A DNA stretch of 64,000 nucleotides from JAJDTR01 sp965220415 (GCA_965220415.1 OZ244829.1:6076001-6140000), one strand, 5' to 3'. Positions 50,764 to 61,295 are shown, numbered from the stretch's first letter. Program-made: numbers and translations. Notes: generated from the letters alone by a model not told the origin.

Positions 50764-53700
50764 TCAGCGCAAGATTGCAAGTCTACCAACCCTTTCGATT
50801 TCCCGATTTTCCGACTCAACGGTAACCCTGTAAAAGTAGGTACCGTTAGCTAAGCGGTCCCCATCTTCGTCGCGCCCATCCCAGTATGTTTCGTTGTAGC
50901 CCCGACGCGCCGACGCGTCGGGAATCGTGCGAACTAGCCTGCCGGCGATAGAGTATATCTTGATGGTAACATGCTCCGGGCTCTGCACGAAATTGTAGGT
51001 GAAGAAGGTACCGGTACGTATTGGATTGGGAACGTTCCACACTTCTTCAATCTCTACAGCTTCGTCAAGCTGAAAACGGAATACCTCTCCTTCGTGGGTA
51101 TTTCCACTCGTGTCGCTCGCGAAGATTTGAATGTGGTACTCGCCGTTAGCCAGACTCGGTGCATAGACAATAGTACCTTCTTCGGGCTGCGTTTCATTAA
51201 ACACCAAGTCGTATGCCTCGCGAGGAAGCGAGCCAAATTCGCCATCCGCTTTGCCAAACGAGAATTGTATGTTGGAAGAATCTAATCCGTAATCATCGAC
51301 TAGTCCGACCTCAATCTTGGGCTGCTCATGCAGAGTCATTCCGTCCGTTAAGAGTTCCTGATTTAAGCGGATTTCAACTTCCGGGGGTTCTATATCAGGT
51401 GGATCCTCCACAATGAGAATGAACTCGCTATATCCGCCATCGTATCCAAGCTCATTCCCGTTCAAATCTTTTGCCCAGAGTCGATGGAGATAGCGACCTA
51501 CGGAAAGAACAGGGGCGTAGACAATCGTAACCGGTGTGACTTGTTCCGGATTAGTTATTGTGAATTTGGTAATTTCCTTGAATGGTCCGCCATTCTTGCT
51601 AACGATAAACCGGAATGCATCCATATCAATTCCATTCAAATCTTCAAGAATCACGGAGATTTGTGGCCGAGGTGAAATCACACTTCCGGAATTCAGCGGT
51701 TTGCCATCGACCCATAACTTGAGCTTGGGCGCACCTGTGTCCGAATTTGCCATGAGCGCGAACGGATTGAAATCGGACACCTCGGCGGATATCGTGCCGA
51801 CTGTTTTGGTGCTGAACTTAAATTTGTCGCCATACGCAAACGGTTCGTCACCGAGCGCAATCAACACCTCAATGCCAGGATCACTGATGAATAGTGGCTC
51901 ATCAACCGACCCGAGTAGGATCTCGCCGTTCACCATACCATCAGAAAGGTCTAATCTCTCATGAATCTCAAATGTCCGATCGTCTCTAAAGAGAATCAGC
52001 CAATCCCCGAGTCGGAATTTGTCCCCGGATTCAATCGATAAGTTAAGTTCCGGAATCCCATTACCGCGGTTGCTATTCCTAATCTCGGACACATATAAAC
52101 GGTCAAACCGATCCAATTTGGTTTCAAATGTTAAGATGTCCCCAAATTCAAACGGTCGGCTAATATCAGCCTCCTCCACCCTCTTTATTTCTAGTTGAAT
52201 TCCGAAGTCGTGATAAACGAAAATCTGACCCGGCTTCCCAAACCTACCTACCTGCTCGATGACACTACTATCCGTTCGACGTAGCCGAACTATGTAATGT
52301 TCCGAATCTACAAAAAGTATGATCCACTCGCCTAAGGGAGTACGTTCTGGATCAATTCGAATCGCTGAATCCTGCAACTCGTAGAGATTTCTGTTTCTAT
52401 TCTGTGCCGGCGTTAGAAATCTCTCCTTCAAAAGATCCCCGTTTTCCTGATAGTGGATTGTTGATGGCATCCGCTTCCAAGTATTTGTCTGTTCCTGCCA
52501 AGTATAGATACCCATGTTACTCATGGCGTCGCCTAGGCTGTTGGCGTCACGAGGTGGTTGCAAGCTAAGTTGGTCGTTAAGGTAATCGCTTTCAAATCGA
52601 AATCTAACTTCAACGGGCAGCTTAAGTTGCATAACTGTTGAAGGCAGGTTGATTTCATAAGCCTGAAAGGCGCCGGCGTCTTGACGAATGAGTGTGTTTT
52701 GCACACTTGCCGGCCGGGGAATAGGTACGATCCTTAGGTCCGGCTGCGAGGAGACGGGAGCCTCAAGGGCATCAACGGATAGCGTTGTTGGTTTTAATGA
52801 ACCAACTGTGAAAAAAGCTTCGAATACTCGATCTAAACTGGCGCATGTGAGTTCACTTTCCGGTTGCAATGTAAACTCGTTAACATCAAAGGAAAAATCC
52901 CCCTTGTTATCCGCGGATTGTACTTCATCAAGTGCTCCGAAAACCCTATTCTCCGGAGCGTGGTCTGGCGGTGTAGGATCGACAAAAACATGTATTTCGT
53001 GGTGCCCTCGCGAAAGTGGTTCGTTCAAAGTTAAAACGGCGGTTACTTGCTGATGAGTGGTGTCTCCAGGCTCCCAATCATTCGTGTTCACCACTACCTT
53101 CCCGATTACCTTCGCGTCCCGGTCAATCTGGTAATCCACATTTCGGTCGGGATCCCCCTCCGTAAACCAGACTTCAACATCTACTGGGACGTCATTGCCC
53201 CCATCGTTAATCAAATCCGCCATCAGGACGGGCACGTTATCGTCCTCCAAACGTAAATAGCGAATAGACGCGTCGTCGATTGGATTCGGAGCAATAGCGA
53301 GATTGGCGTTAGCCGGTACCTTTACCGTTTTTCGCTCTGTTTCCGATGGATAATAAACAACATTATTGCCTTGGTCCGTCGCGAGAATCTGGTAGATAAC
53401 TGACCGATTAGCCTTCGGAAGTGGAATTGGGGATTGTAGTCGCCACCACTGTCCTCCGTTGATTACGGGAACCGAATATTGCGGATCGGGAACCATGGGC
53501 GTGGTATGCGTCTTGTATTCAGCGGTATCGTGCCAAACTGCTTCGACGGACTTGATGCCGGCTCGTCCCGCATCATCCGCAATGTGTAAATGGAGACTTA
53601 GAGCATTGGCTTCTTCTGTGTCCAATTCCTCTCGTACGTCATGAAATATCGGCTGGTCCGTCCAAAACTCCGCACCGCCTATAGCCGTGTGCTCGCCATC

Positions 53701-56700
53701 GCTTGCGAAGAGTCGGACAATGCCGCGTCCAGCGGTCACACCAAGCGGCACATCAAAGCGAATGGTGCCAAAGTCACCTTTCCAAACATTAAGATTGTCC
53801 TGCCGCATGGACAGATCGTTGTACGGATCTTCGTCAAAACTATTTGCGTATAACACTGCCGCCGACAGCCGATCTACACTAAAGTCAGTCGCTTTTAGGA
53901 ATCTATTCTTACCCGTGGCTAAGGCAATCCCATTACGTCCAACTGAATTCTGCTTAACAACCAATTGCTTGCTAGAATTCAACGCAGAGTCATCTAATTC
54001 GACTTTTATCTCCAGATCCGGTAGTGCCAACCGCGTCGCCGGATCCCCGAAGAGGGTGTATTGTTCGGCTCCGGGAATCCAGCTCAGTCTGTTATTGCTT
54101 ATTGCGCTTCCGATAAACTGGATCTTCGCATCAGCAGTTATAGCGCCGAGAGTTGATGGTTTCACGCTGAATATGGAGTTGAATAGATCCTCATCAAACA
54201 CGGCATTCGCGGTAGCAAAGGTCAGGCGTGTGGCACTCAACGTGCCAATTGCTCCATGTCTTCCTATCATGAATTCTTCACTCAAACTGCGCTTGCCGAA
54301 CTCGAGAGGTTTGTCAAATTGCCCATTGAGACAGGTCGTCGTCACGACAAAGGGAAGGTGTTCATTCCTCAACTTTGAAATATTCTCAATGCGAAATATG
54401 CCTTCATCTGCCCATGTTTCGGACCCGCCATGCCCTGCGTATTCGAGGATCAGCAGACCTTCATTAATAGCTTGGATAATTAGCCCGTTTGTACGGTGAG
54501 GACTCTCTATTCTCCTCAGATAGATTTCACGTGTATCGTAAGCAATTGGAATAAATTCCTTGATGAGACGATTGCGACTTTCTTCGAAAATCCAGTCAAT
54601 ACTGTTACTCTTTTCGTCATCTGAAACTTGGGCAAGAGTACGCTGCCATACGCCAAGTTCTGGGTTTTGTTCATAATCGATCAGTTTCTTCACCATGGTG
54701 TCGAGCTCACGTGGGTATTGAACGGACAATCGTCCAATGAACATGTCCGGCAGCGTATCATCTCCGACGACGGTGACAAATCGATGATCCATTGACGTTT
54801 CGCCGCTAACCGGTGCCCATCCGTGAATTGTGGGGACATAGATGGGATACAGATTAAAACTCCTGTTATCCAGTCGATAGAGCGCGACAGTTGCCCTCTT
54901 GTAATCGTAATGCGCATCGCCAACGAGTAGGACATAGGATGGAGCCGGTTGTTGCCAACTGGTGTATGCGTAGCGTAAGAAGTGTTGGATTGCAAACGGG
55001 CTAAAGATACCGTGATTGAACTGTTCATACACATCGTCAATGTCTACAACAGCAACAGAATACCCCTGAGAACGTCGAAACTCCACCAGAGGTTGTATGC
55101 TTTCAATAAAATCTTTGTGGCTGATTACAATGTAATCGGCTTGATTGGCAGGGTCTCTGAGTTCCTCCGGCTTGGCTGGCACAATCCTGGTGGCACTTAG
55201 GTAAGCGCGGTTATCAAGCACAAAATAACTTGATGGTTGAGTGACCACATCCTCGAACGTGACTTGAAAATCAAGGCTGGACGTGCGACTAATTCTCCCG
55301 TTTACGAGTTTTGCATCGATGCTGCCGTTGTGTATCTTATAGATATCAATGTCGTCGGTGCGTAAATTTTCGACACGATATCGCACAATTCCGTTAGATT
55401 CAGGCTCTGTGGTGGAGTTAAACTCTAATGCTCCGGATAAAGCCTTGAAACTATGCCAATAATCCAATTCAAACCAATCAACGTAAAACTCAACCTCGTC
55501 TGTAGACAAACGAGAATTATCTTCAGCAATCACGGTTAATGTATTGGTCGAATCATGGACGAGAAACTGACGCTGTTGAAATTCATGAATCGTCAAGAGA
55601 TCGTCTTGCCTTCTCCAGTCCTGAGTTCTCGCGATCCACTTATTGTTGAGAAGTAACCTTGCTTTGTGAGTAAAAAGCGAGGCGCCTTGAAGTCTGACAC
55701 GGATCGTTGCGGGACGATTTATCAATTTGCGCGGGATGGCACCCGGGGTGTTGATGGGAAATCCCTTGCTGTCTCCCGCCTTAAAACTAGCCCAAAAGTA
55801 GTGATCTGCCAGTTCTAAACGGGCATCGGCCGCCTCTAAAGAATTATGAAAGATGTCTCTTTCAAAGCGTTCTGTTTTCAGGAATGCCAGCGGGGCGCTT
55901 GCGCCGCGTGTTTTTAGCTGGGCGTCTCTAACTCCCACGCGTGAGTTCTCAAGACCATTCCAAGATAGCCAGTATACATTTGTCTCGGTAAATTTGTTTC
56001 CAACAAGCTTTTGACCATAGAAGACAATAGAGTCCTCACGATCAAACTTGCCGTCTTCTGCTTTATCAACGACGTAAACGCCTACCATGCGCCCATTGTT
56101 TTCAATCTTTATCGTCTCTAAATCAATCTGTGAAGGATCTGCGCCCGCCCGTTCAAGCCTGTGATAAGCAATTCGAAACATACCTGTGCGCGTAATCGCG
56201 AGTTTGTATCTTTGCTCCTTATTTCCTTGTGCAAACGCGGAGGCTAGTTGAGCCCGCGACTGTCGTACCAATCGCCATGCCTTGGCTTGGTTGTAATTGA
56301 GCAGCCTCGTTTGAAACAGTTCCTCAAACGCTCTTGATGGCTGGTAGGTGGTAAACGCCTGAGAATCGGAGGAAACCGGTTGATTGAAATCAATTCGGAT
56401 CTGTAATTCCCGACAGATTTTGAGTTTCGACAACTGGGGGTTATATTGAATAGGATGAATCTGAAGTTGCGCTACACGCTGATCTCGGATAAATCCCACC
56501 GGAACCACCTCTACCAAATGTGTTGGATAGAAACGATTTTGGCGATAGAAATCCGTGTTTGGCTCATATCGAACCGCGGACGGGACAGGCGAATCTTCGG
56601 ATTGGCGAACAACATCGGACTGAACGGGCAGGATTTTCTTGGTAGAGCGAGTCTCAATTCGGGAGTTGATAATGGTGGCTTGAGGAACTTCGCGGACCGG

Positions 56701-56979
56701 TATGCCAATTAACTGTGAATGGGTAGGGAGTTTGGGATATCCAACTTTCAGCGTGTGTTGAGCGCCATTAAAGGATACTTGGGAATAGGTCTGTCCATCA
56801 ACATTCTCCTCGCTAAACTGTAGTTCGGGCAACTTGATTTCAACGACGAGGCTCGCCGAGTCGGCATAAACCGTGCGGACGATCGGTTCTGCCCAAGCCG
56901 GTACGTTTAAGCAAACGAGGAAGATTAAAGGATAGAGTAGGCGAAATCTAGTGAGGTGGACGCGAAGCGGCGCGAACAT
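50764..56979 (-). CDS. Secreted C25-family (gingipain-like) cysteine protease, giant
   Basis: Start at ATG 56979 (signal peptide RFRLLYPLIFLVCLNVPAWA follows); an earlier in-frame GTG at 57009 cannot be excluded. About 2071 residues. Propeptide-like region to about 580, then C25 protease domain (about 610-960): GHGGSETW (H850) and VTTTCLNGQF (C883), the His-Cys dyad with the 33-residue spacing known from gingipains. Then several beta-rich and Ig-like domains (about 1100-1960), some with bacterial cadherin-like repeats. C-terminus is FlgD-like: GRLVRTIPDASARRGYNETY, WDGRDEDGDRLANGTYFYRV, a type IX/Por secretion-like or FlgD fold signature. Exported, self-processing protease on the cell surface or released. 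Confidence 0.85.
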   Translation of the reverse strand: MFAPLRVHLTRFRLLYPLIFLVCLNVPAWAEPIVRTVYADSASLVVEIKLPELQFSEENVDGQTYSQVSFNGAQHTLKVGYPKLPTHSQLIGIPVREVPQATIINSRIETRSTKKILPVQSDVVRQSEDSPVPSAVRYEPNTDFYRQNRFYPTHLVEVVPVGFIRDQRVAQLQIHPIQYNPQLSKLKICRELQIRIDFNQPVSSDSQAFTTYQPSRAFEELFQTRLLNYNQAKAWRLVRQSRAQLASAFAQGNKEQRYKLAITRTGMFRIAYHRLERAGADPSQIDLETIKIENNGRMVGVYVVDKAEDGKFDREDSIVFYGQKLVGNKFTETNVYWLSWNGLENSRVGVRDAQLKTRGASAPLAFLKTERFERDIFHNSLEAADARLELADHYFWASFKAGDSKGFPINTPGAIPRKLINRPATIRVRLQGASLFTHKARLLLNNKWIARTQDWRRQDDLLTIHEFQQRQFLVHDSTNTLTVIAEDNSRLSTDEVEFYVDWFELDYWHSFKALSGALEFNSTTEPESNGIVRYRVENLRTDDIDIYKIHNGSIDAKLVNGRISRTSSLDFQVTFEDVVTQPSSYFVLDNRAYLSATRIVPAKPEELRDPANQADYIVISHKDFIESIQPLVEFRRSQGYSVAVVDIDDVYEQFNHGIFSPFAIQHFLRYAYTSWQQPAPSYVLLVGDAHYDYKRATVALYRLDNRSFNLYPIYVPTIHGWAPVSGETSMDHRFVTVVGDDTLPDMFIGRLSVQYPRELDTMVKKLIDYEQNPELGVWQRTLAQVSDDEKSNSIDWIFEESRNRLIKEFIPIAYDTREIYLRRIESPHRTNGLIIQAINEGLLILEYAGHGGSETWADEGIFRIENISKLRNEHLPFVVTTTCLNGQFDKPLEFGKRSLSEEFMIGRHGAIGTLSATRLTFATANAVFDEDLFNSIFSVKPSTLGAITADAKIQFIGSAISNNRLSWIPGAEQYTLFGDPATRLALPDLEIKVELDDSALNSSKQLVVKQNSVGRNGIALATGKNRFLKATDFSVDRLSAAVLYANSFDEDPYNDLSMRQDNLNVWKGDFGTIRFDVPLGVTAGRGIVRLFASDGEHTAIGGAEFWTDQPIFHDVREELDTEEANALSLHLHIADDAGRAGIKSVEAVWHDTAEYKTHTTPMVPDPQYSVPVINGGQWWRLQSPIPLPKANRSVIYQILATDQGNNVVYYPSETERKTVKVPANANLAIAPNPIDDASIRYLRLEDDNVPVLMADLINDGGNDVPVDVEVWFTEGDPDRNVDYQIDRDAKVIGKVVVNTNDWEPGDTTHQQVTAVLTLNEPLSRGHHEIHVFVDPTPPDHAPENRVFGALDEVQSADNKGDFSFDVNEFTLQPESELTCASLDRVFEAFFTVGSLKPTTLSVDALEAPVSSQPDLRIVPIPRPASVQNTLIRQDAGAFQAYEINLPSTVMQLKLPVEVRFRFESDYLNDQLSLQPPRDANSLGDAMSNMGIYTWQEQTNTWKRMPSTIHYQENGDLLKERFLTPAQNRNRNLYELQDSAIRIDPERTPLGEWIILFVDSEHYIVRLRRTDSSVIEQVGRFGKPGQIFVYHDFGIQLEIKRVEEADISRPFEFGDILTFETKLDRFDRLYVSEIRNSNRGNGIPELNLSIESGDKFRLGDWLILFRDDRTFEIHERLDLSDGMVNGEILLGSVDEPLFISDPGIEVLIALGDEPFAYGDKFKFSTKTVGTISAEVSDFNPFALMANSDTGAPKLKLWVDGKPLNSGSVISPRPQISVILEDLNGIDMDAFRFIVSKNGGPFKEITKFTITNPEQVTPVTIVYAPVLSVGRYLHRLWAKDLNGNELGYDGGYSEFILIVEDPPDIEPPEVEIRLNQELLTDGMTLHEQPKIEVGLVDDYGLDSSNIQFSFGKADGEFGSLPREAYDLVFNETQPEEGTIVYAPSLANGEYHIQIFASDTSGNTHEGEVFRFQLDEAVEIEEVWNVPNPIRTGTFFTYNFVQSPEHVTIKIYSIAGRLVRTIPDASARRGYNETYWDGRDEDGDRLANGTYFYRVTVESENREIERVGRLAILR

Positions 56980-57081
56980 AGCCTCCTGCAAGTTGTACAC
57001 TGGACGCACCCTCTTTTATCGCATTGCGGGTCAAAGTAGTAGGCACACGCCGTGTGCCGTAACTGATAGGAGATCAAAGGA

Positions 57082-57152
57082 ACGATTAACTGAAATCAAG
57101 CGACTGAATAAGATCAACCGAGCGACTAGCGAGGGCGATAGAGATCCTATCT
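57082..57152 (+). repeat. R1 interspersed repeat
   Basis: GAAATCAAGCGACTGAATAA, GATCAACCGAGCGACTAGCGA, GGGCGATAGAGATCC. In the gap between the two giant secreted protein genes. Confidence 0.6.
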
Positions 57153-57214
57153 TCAGGCCGGGAATTCCTGAGATGCATTAAACACTTATCAAGAAAACCA
57201 CCTAATATCTCGGT

Positions 57215-60200
57215 CTACTTAATAACTGCCATGCGCTTCACCGAAGTGAAGTCGCCCGCCCGAAGTTGATAAAAATACAAACCACTCGAGACCGGTTCTC
57301 CGTTAGCCGACTTTCCATCCCAACGCGCCGCCGTGCGTTTTTGTTCATAAATCCCTGCTTTCTGATGTCCTAAATCCAATTGACGCACTAAGGTGCCCGA
57401 AATGTCATAGATTAAAATCTGAACATCGGCATCAACCGCAAGCTGATAGGGAATCCAAGTTTCCGGATTAAAGGGATTAGGATAGTTGGACAACAGCTTC
57501 GTTTCTCTGACAATTGCCGGCGCACGTCCCAGCCAACTCCTCAGAAATTCTCGTGCAATTATTACCCCCGACGATGGATCCGGGAGCGCCTCTAAACTAT
57601 TGAGCGCTTCGCGCATGTTGGTAAGTCGCTCTTCAGAAAAATACGTCGTGATACTCGGTGCAGTTGACCGCGAGGTGCCTTCGCCAAGGTGCGAAGCAAC
57701 GAGAGCCAGATCTGAAACGTCCACCAAGCCATCAAAGTTGACATCCGGTGCCGCTTGACTAGGCGAAGTTTCGCCAAATTCACCTGCCACGATAATAAAA
57801 TCAAGAATATCAACTGCACCATCCGAGTTCACGTCTTCAAGATTTCGAAATCTTGATTCGCCCTCAAATCGATTTGCGGACACTGCACCTCGAAACCCGC
57901 CCAGGTGGATTCGAAAATCTGGCACGGTCACGTAATTGTCTCGATGAGCGCACCGTGTAACATGCTTTTGATTCAACCAACAGGCTCCCCGTAGCACACG
58001 ATGTTTTCCTGTCGCTGGTCCCCTGGGATTCGACCACTTGTGCGACGTGTGGTAGTATCTCGGGTGATACCAATCGAACACCCACTCCCATACGTTACCT
58101 ACCATGTCGTATGCGCCGTAAGGGCTGACGCCCTTGGGATAACCTCCGACAGGCGTCGTTCTGTGCGGTCCTGCCTCCCATGAGTTCAGGCGGGTTGGAT
58201 CCCATTGATTCCCCCACGGATACAGGCGGCCATCTACGCCCCTGGCAGCCTTTTCCCACTCAGCTTCAGTCGGTAACCGTTTCCCCGCCCATTCTAGGTA
58301 CGCCAATGCGTCATTATAGCTAACTTGAACGACAGGATGATTATCCTTGCGTCGAATTGAGCTGCCGCGGCCATGCGGTGCGCGCCAGGACGCTCCTTTC
58401 GGGCGCGGCCATTCATTCGATCCGTCCCACAGATATCCCCAGCCCTGTTTCTCGGCATCCGTGACATATCCGGTGGCATCGGCGAATTTCTTGAATTGCT
58501 TATTTGTGACCTCGTACTTGTCGATGTAAAACGAATCGAGATAAACGCTGTGCTGCGGTTGTTCATGTGCAAAGACCTCCCGGAGCAGGTTCTCATTATT
58601 CCGTCCCTGCACGATTTTCTCAAGTTGTGATTGGCTTGTTCCCATGATAAACTCGCCCGCCGGAACTAGCACCATCTTTCCATCATCCTTCGGGTGCGTG
58701 ACTTCGGTTCCGGCAATCTCTCCTAATATCACGGTACTGAGCCCTTGGAGTCGCACATCCACCCTTTCACGGGTGCGCAATTGAATCGTCGTATCTATTG
58801 GAGTATGCCTGAAATTTGCGACGATTATGCGATTTGAACCGCCGTCCATGAATGTGACCGCCTTGACGAAATCGTCGTCCGTCTTAAGCCAGTGAACTTC
58901 AGTCGCCGCAATCTTTCGTGTCGATGGAAAATCGGCATTAAGAAGAATATAGCCCTGAGATCGGATAACGTCGTTCTGTTTATATCGCTGTCGTTTCGAA
59001 TCGGTCGCATAGTCAATTCGATCGCTAATCTGCCCGTTCCAGATATTCCTTTTACCCGCAAAGATTTGAAATTGACCGTTATCCGGTACACTGATGATTC
59101 CAAGTTTATTGTCTATATTGACCCAATTGGAATCCATGGTCACGGGATCTGTACTCACTCCTCTGATGCCACGCAAGCGTACGTTTCCCGAACCCCAATA
59201 TACCTGTCTCGCACCGTTGTTAAAAATATCGTTTGGCAGGTAATACGATAATCCTGACTGCTCCAATACATGAATCGGCCTCTTTGCCACCAAGAGTTCC
59301 ATCATAACAGCCATCTTGTTTGTGGGCAGCGCGGCAAAACTGATGTAGTGATCAACTCCGAAACCACTCTTAGATCTTCCTTCTTGAATGTGTCCGGTAG
59401 TAACGAAACCATCTTTTGTCAGTCGATTGTTGTGACGTATGGTCGTTCGATCCGAATCAGCGTTATCTATCACTAGATTTCCAATCAGATTGGCTTCTGC
59501 CCACTCTGTCATATAGTCGTCTCCCGGTACAAACAAAGCCATCGGATACCGTCTGGACAGATGTTTCCAACTAAATGATGCAAACACATCCTTATTGCGG
59601 GCATACAGAAAGTCGCAGTACCTGCTGTAAAAGTTGCCTTTGACACTTTCTTGGAAGTCATAAGAACTCTCTGCGCGAATTAGAGGCGCGAAGTGGTGAA
59701 GCAGGTACGCTAATCCCAGGTTCGCGTAACAGTCGGTTTCATAAATTACCGACCAACCCCTGCGCTGATGCCCGAACCTCCTGCTGAAAACGCTTCCCCT
59801 GCTGCTCCGTTGCTGTTCCCATTGAAACGCCCCGAAGCGAAGTTGCTCGATGAATCGAGCGTCGGCATCGCGGAACTCGTTTTGAAGCATTGCCAACATG
59901 GGCACGATAAAGTAAGGTCCATACACGTGCCTAGCCCAATCTTTGCCCTGTAGGTAAGCAAATCGCCCCGAATAGAGATGGGTTTTCTTGAGACCATTCC
60001 AAACATCTAACACATGATGAAACAGTGATTGGGGTACGGGCTGACCGTTGCTAACAAAGGCGTAATACGCCCAAGCAAGGGAATGCAAAGGGACAGCAAT
60101 GTAATCGAAATTGTAACCACCGTGTCCCTCGAGCGTGAAATCTGGATGAACATTAACCGTATAGACCCATTCATTTACACGTCTGCCATCAACAACGGTT

Positions 60201-60952
60201 GGGTCTCTTCTATCCTGAGCCACCGAAAACGTGTTCATGAACATCTCTTGTGCCTTAATCAACCAGTTTTTCGCGTTCGGATGAGTTGGATATAGACTGG
60301 CAGCCCAAGCCAAAACTTCGGAATTTATGGCATTGAATTCGGCGTGTGTATCTCCATACGCGCGGGAGGCAGCGCGCTGCTTTAGCTGATAATTTGCTTC
60401 GTGAATCACAACGCGACGAATAGCATTCCGTTCGTCCAAGGTCAAATCCTCCCAAATCAAACGCGCTCCTGCAACCGCTTTGGAAATTACCCATGGCGCT
60501 ATCCACTGATTCGGTTGTTTTCCCCACTTCCGTCCATCAACACAGACGTTATTCCCGGTGACATGCGTCTCCGTTAGATAGCGGAGGCCCGCCCGTGCTT
60601 GGGTAAGAAGCCAATCTCGGTCTATTCCGGAGACAGACGAATCGTAATTCTCATCTGCTTTGAGAAGCGCACACACAAAAATAAAGTTCGCGTGAGATCG
60701 CATTTGATTGTGATCGTGGGCACCGCTGCCAAAGTACCCAATCTGCGGATCCCCGCGATAGTTGCCTGTCCAATGCAACTTCGCGTATCTCGGAAACTTC
60801 TGGAGGAATGAGATATAATCGGATTTATTTGGGTAGTCTTTGCCGTAATACGTGTGTGGAAGGGGCGGGGCTGCCGACAAATTGGATCCGTAGAACAGTG
60901 AAAGTGTGAACAGCACAAAGAGGGCGGTGTGCTTGAATTTCTGTTGATTCAT
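57215..60952 (-). CDS. Secreted multidomain protein: lyase-like domain, FGE-sulfatase domain, dockerin, C-terminal sorting domain
   Basis: Start at ATG 60952 before the signal peptide FKHTALFVLFTLSLFYGSN; 1245 residues. Domain A (about 35-620): alpha/alpha-toroid region with GSGAHDHNQMRSHANFIF, DTHAEFNAINSEV and HPDFTLEGHGGYNFDYIAVP, resembling heparinase/alginate-lyase type polysaccharide lyases; catalytic residues not assigned. A beta-sandwich follows. Domain B (about 760-1005): formylglycine-generating-enzyme fold, MVLVPAGEFIMGT, YIDKYEVTNKQFKKFA, RLPTEAEWEKAARG, VGNVWEWVFDWYH, GFRGA. Domain C (about 1035-1090): dockerin type I (VNSDGAVDILDF, VNFDGLVDVSDLAL). C-terminus: NYPNPFNPETWIPYQLA and SSGLYFYQLRAGDFTSVKR, as in Poribacterial secreted proteins. 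Probably acts on polysaccharide, outside the cell. Confidence 0.85.
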   Translation of the reverse strand: MNQQKFKHTALFVLFTLSLFYGSNLSAAPPLPHTYYGKDYPNKSDYISFLQKFPRYAKLHWTGNYRGDPQIGYFGSGAHDHNQMRSHANFIFVCALLKADENYDSSVSGIDRDWLLTQARAGLRYLTETHVTGNNVCVDGRKWGKQPNQWIAPWVISKAVAGARLIWEDLTLDERNAIRRVVIHEANYQLKQRAASRAYGDTHAEFNAINSEVLAWAASLYPTHPNAKNWLIKAQEMFMNTFSVAQDRRDPTVVDGRRVNEWVYTVNVHPDFTLEGHGGYNFDYIAVPLHSLAWAYYAFVSNGQPVPQSLFHHVLDVWNGLKKTHLYSGRFAYLQGKDWARHVYGPYFIVPMLAMLQNEFRDADARFIEQLRFGAFQWEQQRSSRGSVFSRRFGHQRRGWSVIYETDCYANLGLAYLLHHFAPLIRAESSYDFQESVKGNFYSRYCDFLYARNKDVFASFSWKHLSRRYPMALFVPGDDYMTEWAEANLIGNLVIDNADSDRTTIRHNNRLTKDGFVTTGHIQEGRSKSGFGVDHYISFAALPTNKMAVMMELLVAKRPIHVLEQSGLSYYLPNDIFNNGARQVYWGSGNVRLRGIRGVSTDPVTMDSNWVNIDNKLGIISVPDNGQFQIFAGKRNIWNGQISDRIDYATDSKRQRYKQNDVIRSQGYILLNADFPSTRKIAATEVHWLKTDDDFVKAVTFMDGGSNRIIVANFRHTPIDTTIQLRTRERVDVRLQGLSTVILGEIAGTEVTHPKDDGKMVLVPAGEFIMGTSQSQLEKIVQGRNNENLLREVFAHEQPQHSVYLDSFYIDKYEVTNKQFKKFADATGYVTDAEKQGWGYLWDGSNEWPRPKGASWRAPHGRGSSIRRKDNHPVVQVSYNDALAYLEWAGKRLPTEAEWEKAARGVDGRLYPWGNQWDPTRLNSWEAGPHRTTPVGGYPKGVSPYGAYDMVGNVWEWVFDWYHPRYYHTSHKWSNPRGPATGKHRVLRGACWLNQKHVTRCAHRDNYVTVPDFRIHLGGFRGAVSANRFEGESRFRNLEDVNSDGAVDILDFIIVAGEFGETSPSQAAPDVNFDGLVDVSDLALVASHLGEGTSRSTAPSITTYFSEERLTNMREALNSLEALPDPSSGVIIAREFLRSWLGRAPAIVRETKLLSNYPNPFNPETWIPYQLAVDADVQILIYDISGTLVRQLDLGHQKAGIYEQKRTAARWDGKSANGEPVSSGLYFYQLRAGDFTSVKRMAVIK

Positions 60953-61193
60953 CAGGTACTTAGTGGAATCCCAACGAGTTTTACTTCGGTAATGATATAG
61001 CGTAATTTGTTTCTGAATTATTCGTAACCCATCTGCAAACAAATATGTGTCTGCTACCGTTTATGTCGAATGAATCCTAAAACTCAACGCATTGAAGTCG
61101 AATCTTAAGTATATTCGATTTTTGGTCAAAGATCAATTTCTTTATCTATCTCGCAAGTCAAATAAGTTCGACTTTGCACAAACGTACGCGGTT

Positions 61194-61295
61194 GGTGCGA
61201 TCAAGCGAATGGATAATGAGCGATCAACGAACGAATAGTTAAGGCGATAGTAGATCCTGATAGAGTTACCATATAGATTCCTTTCCAACCGCACC
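61194..61295 (+). repeat. R1 interspersed repeat, full-length copy
   Basis: 102 bp: GGTGCGATCAAGCGAATGGA, TAATGAGCGATCAACGAACG, AATAGTTAAGGCGATAGTAG, ATCCTGATAGAGTTACC, end TTCCAACCGCACC. Termini GGTGCG/CGCACC form an inverted repeat. Confidence 0.7.

Noticed and set aside
53687..54499. 270-codon plus-strand frame opposite the C25 protease
   Set aside because: Antisense to the protease domain with the His-Cys dyad; Ser/Arg-rich translation without recognisable features.
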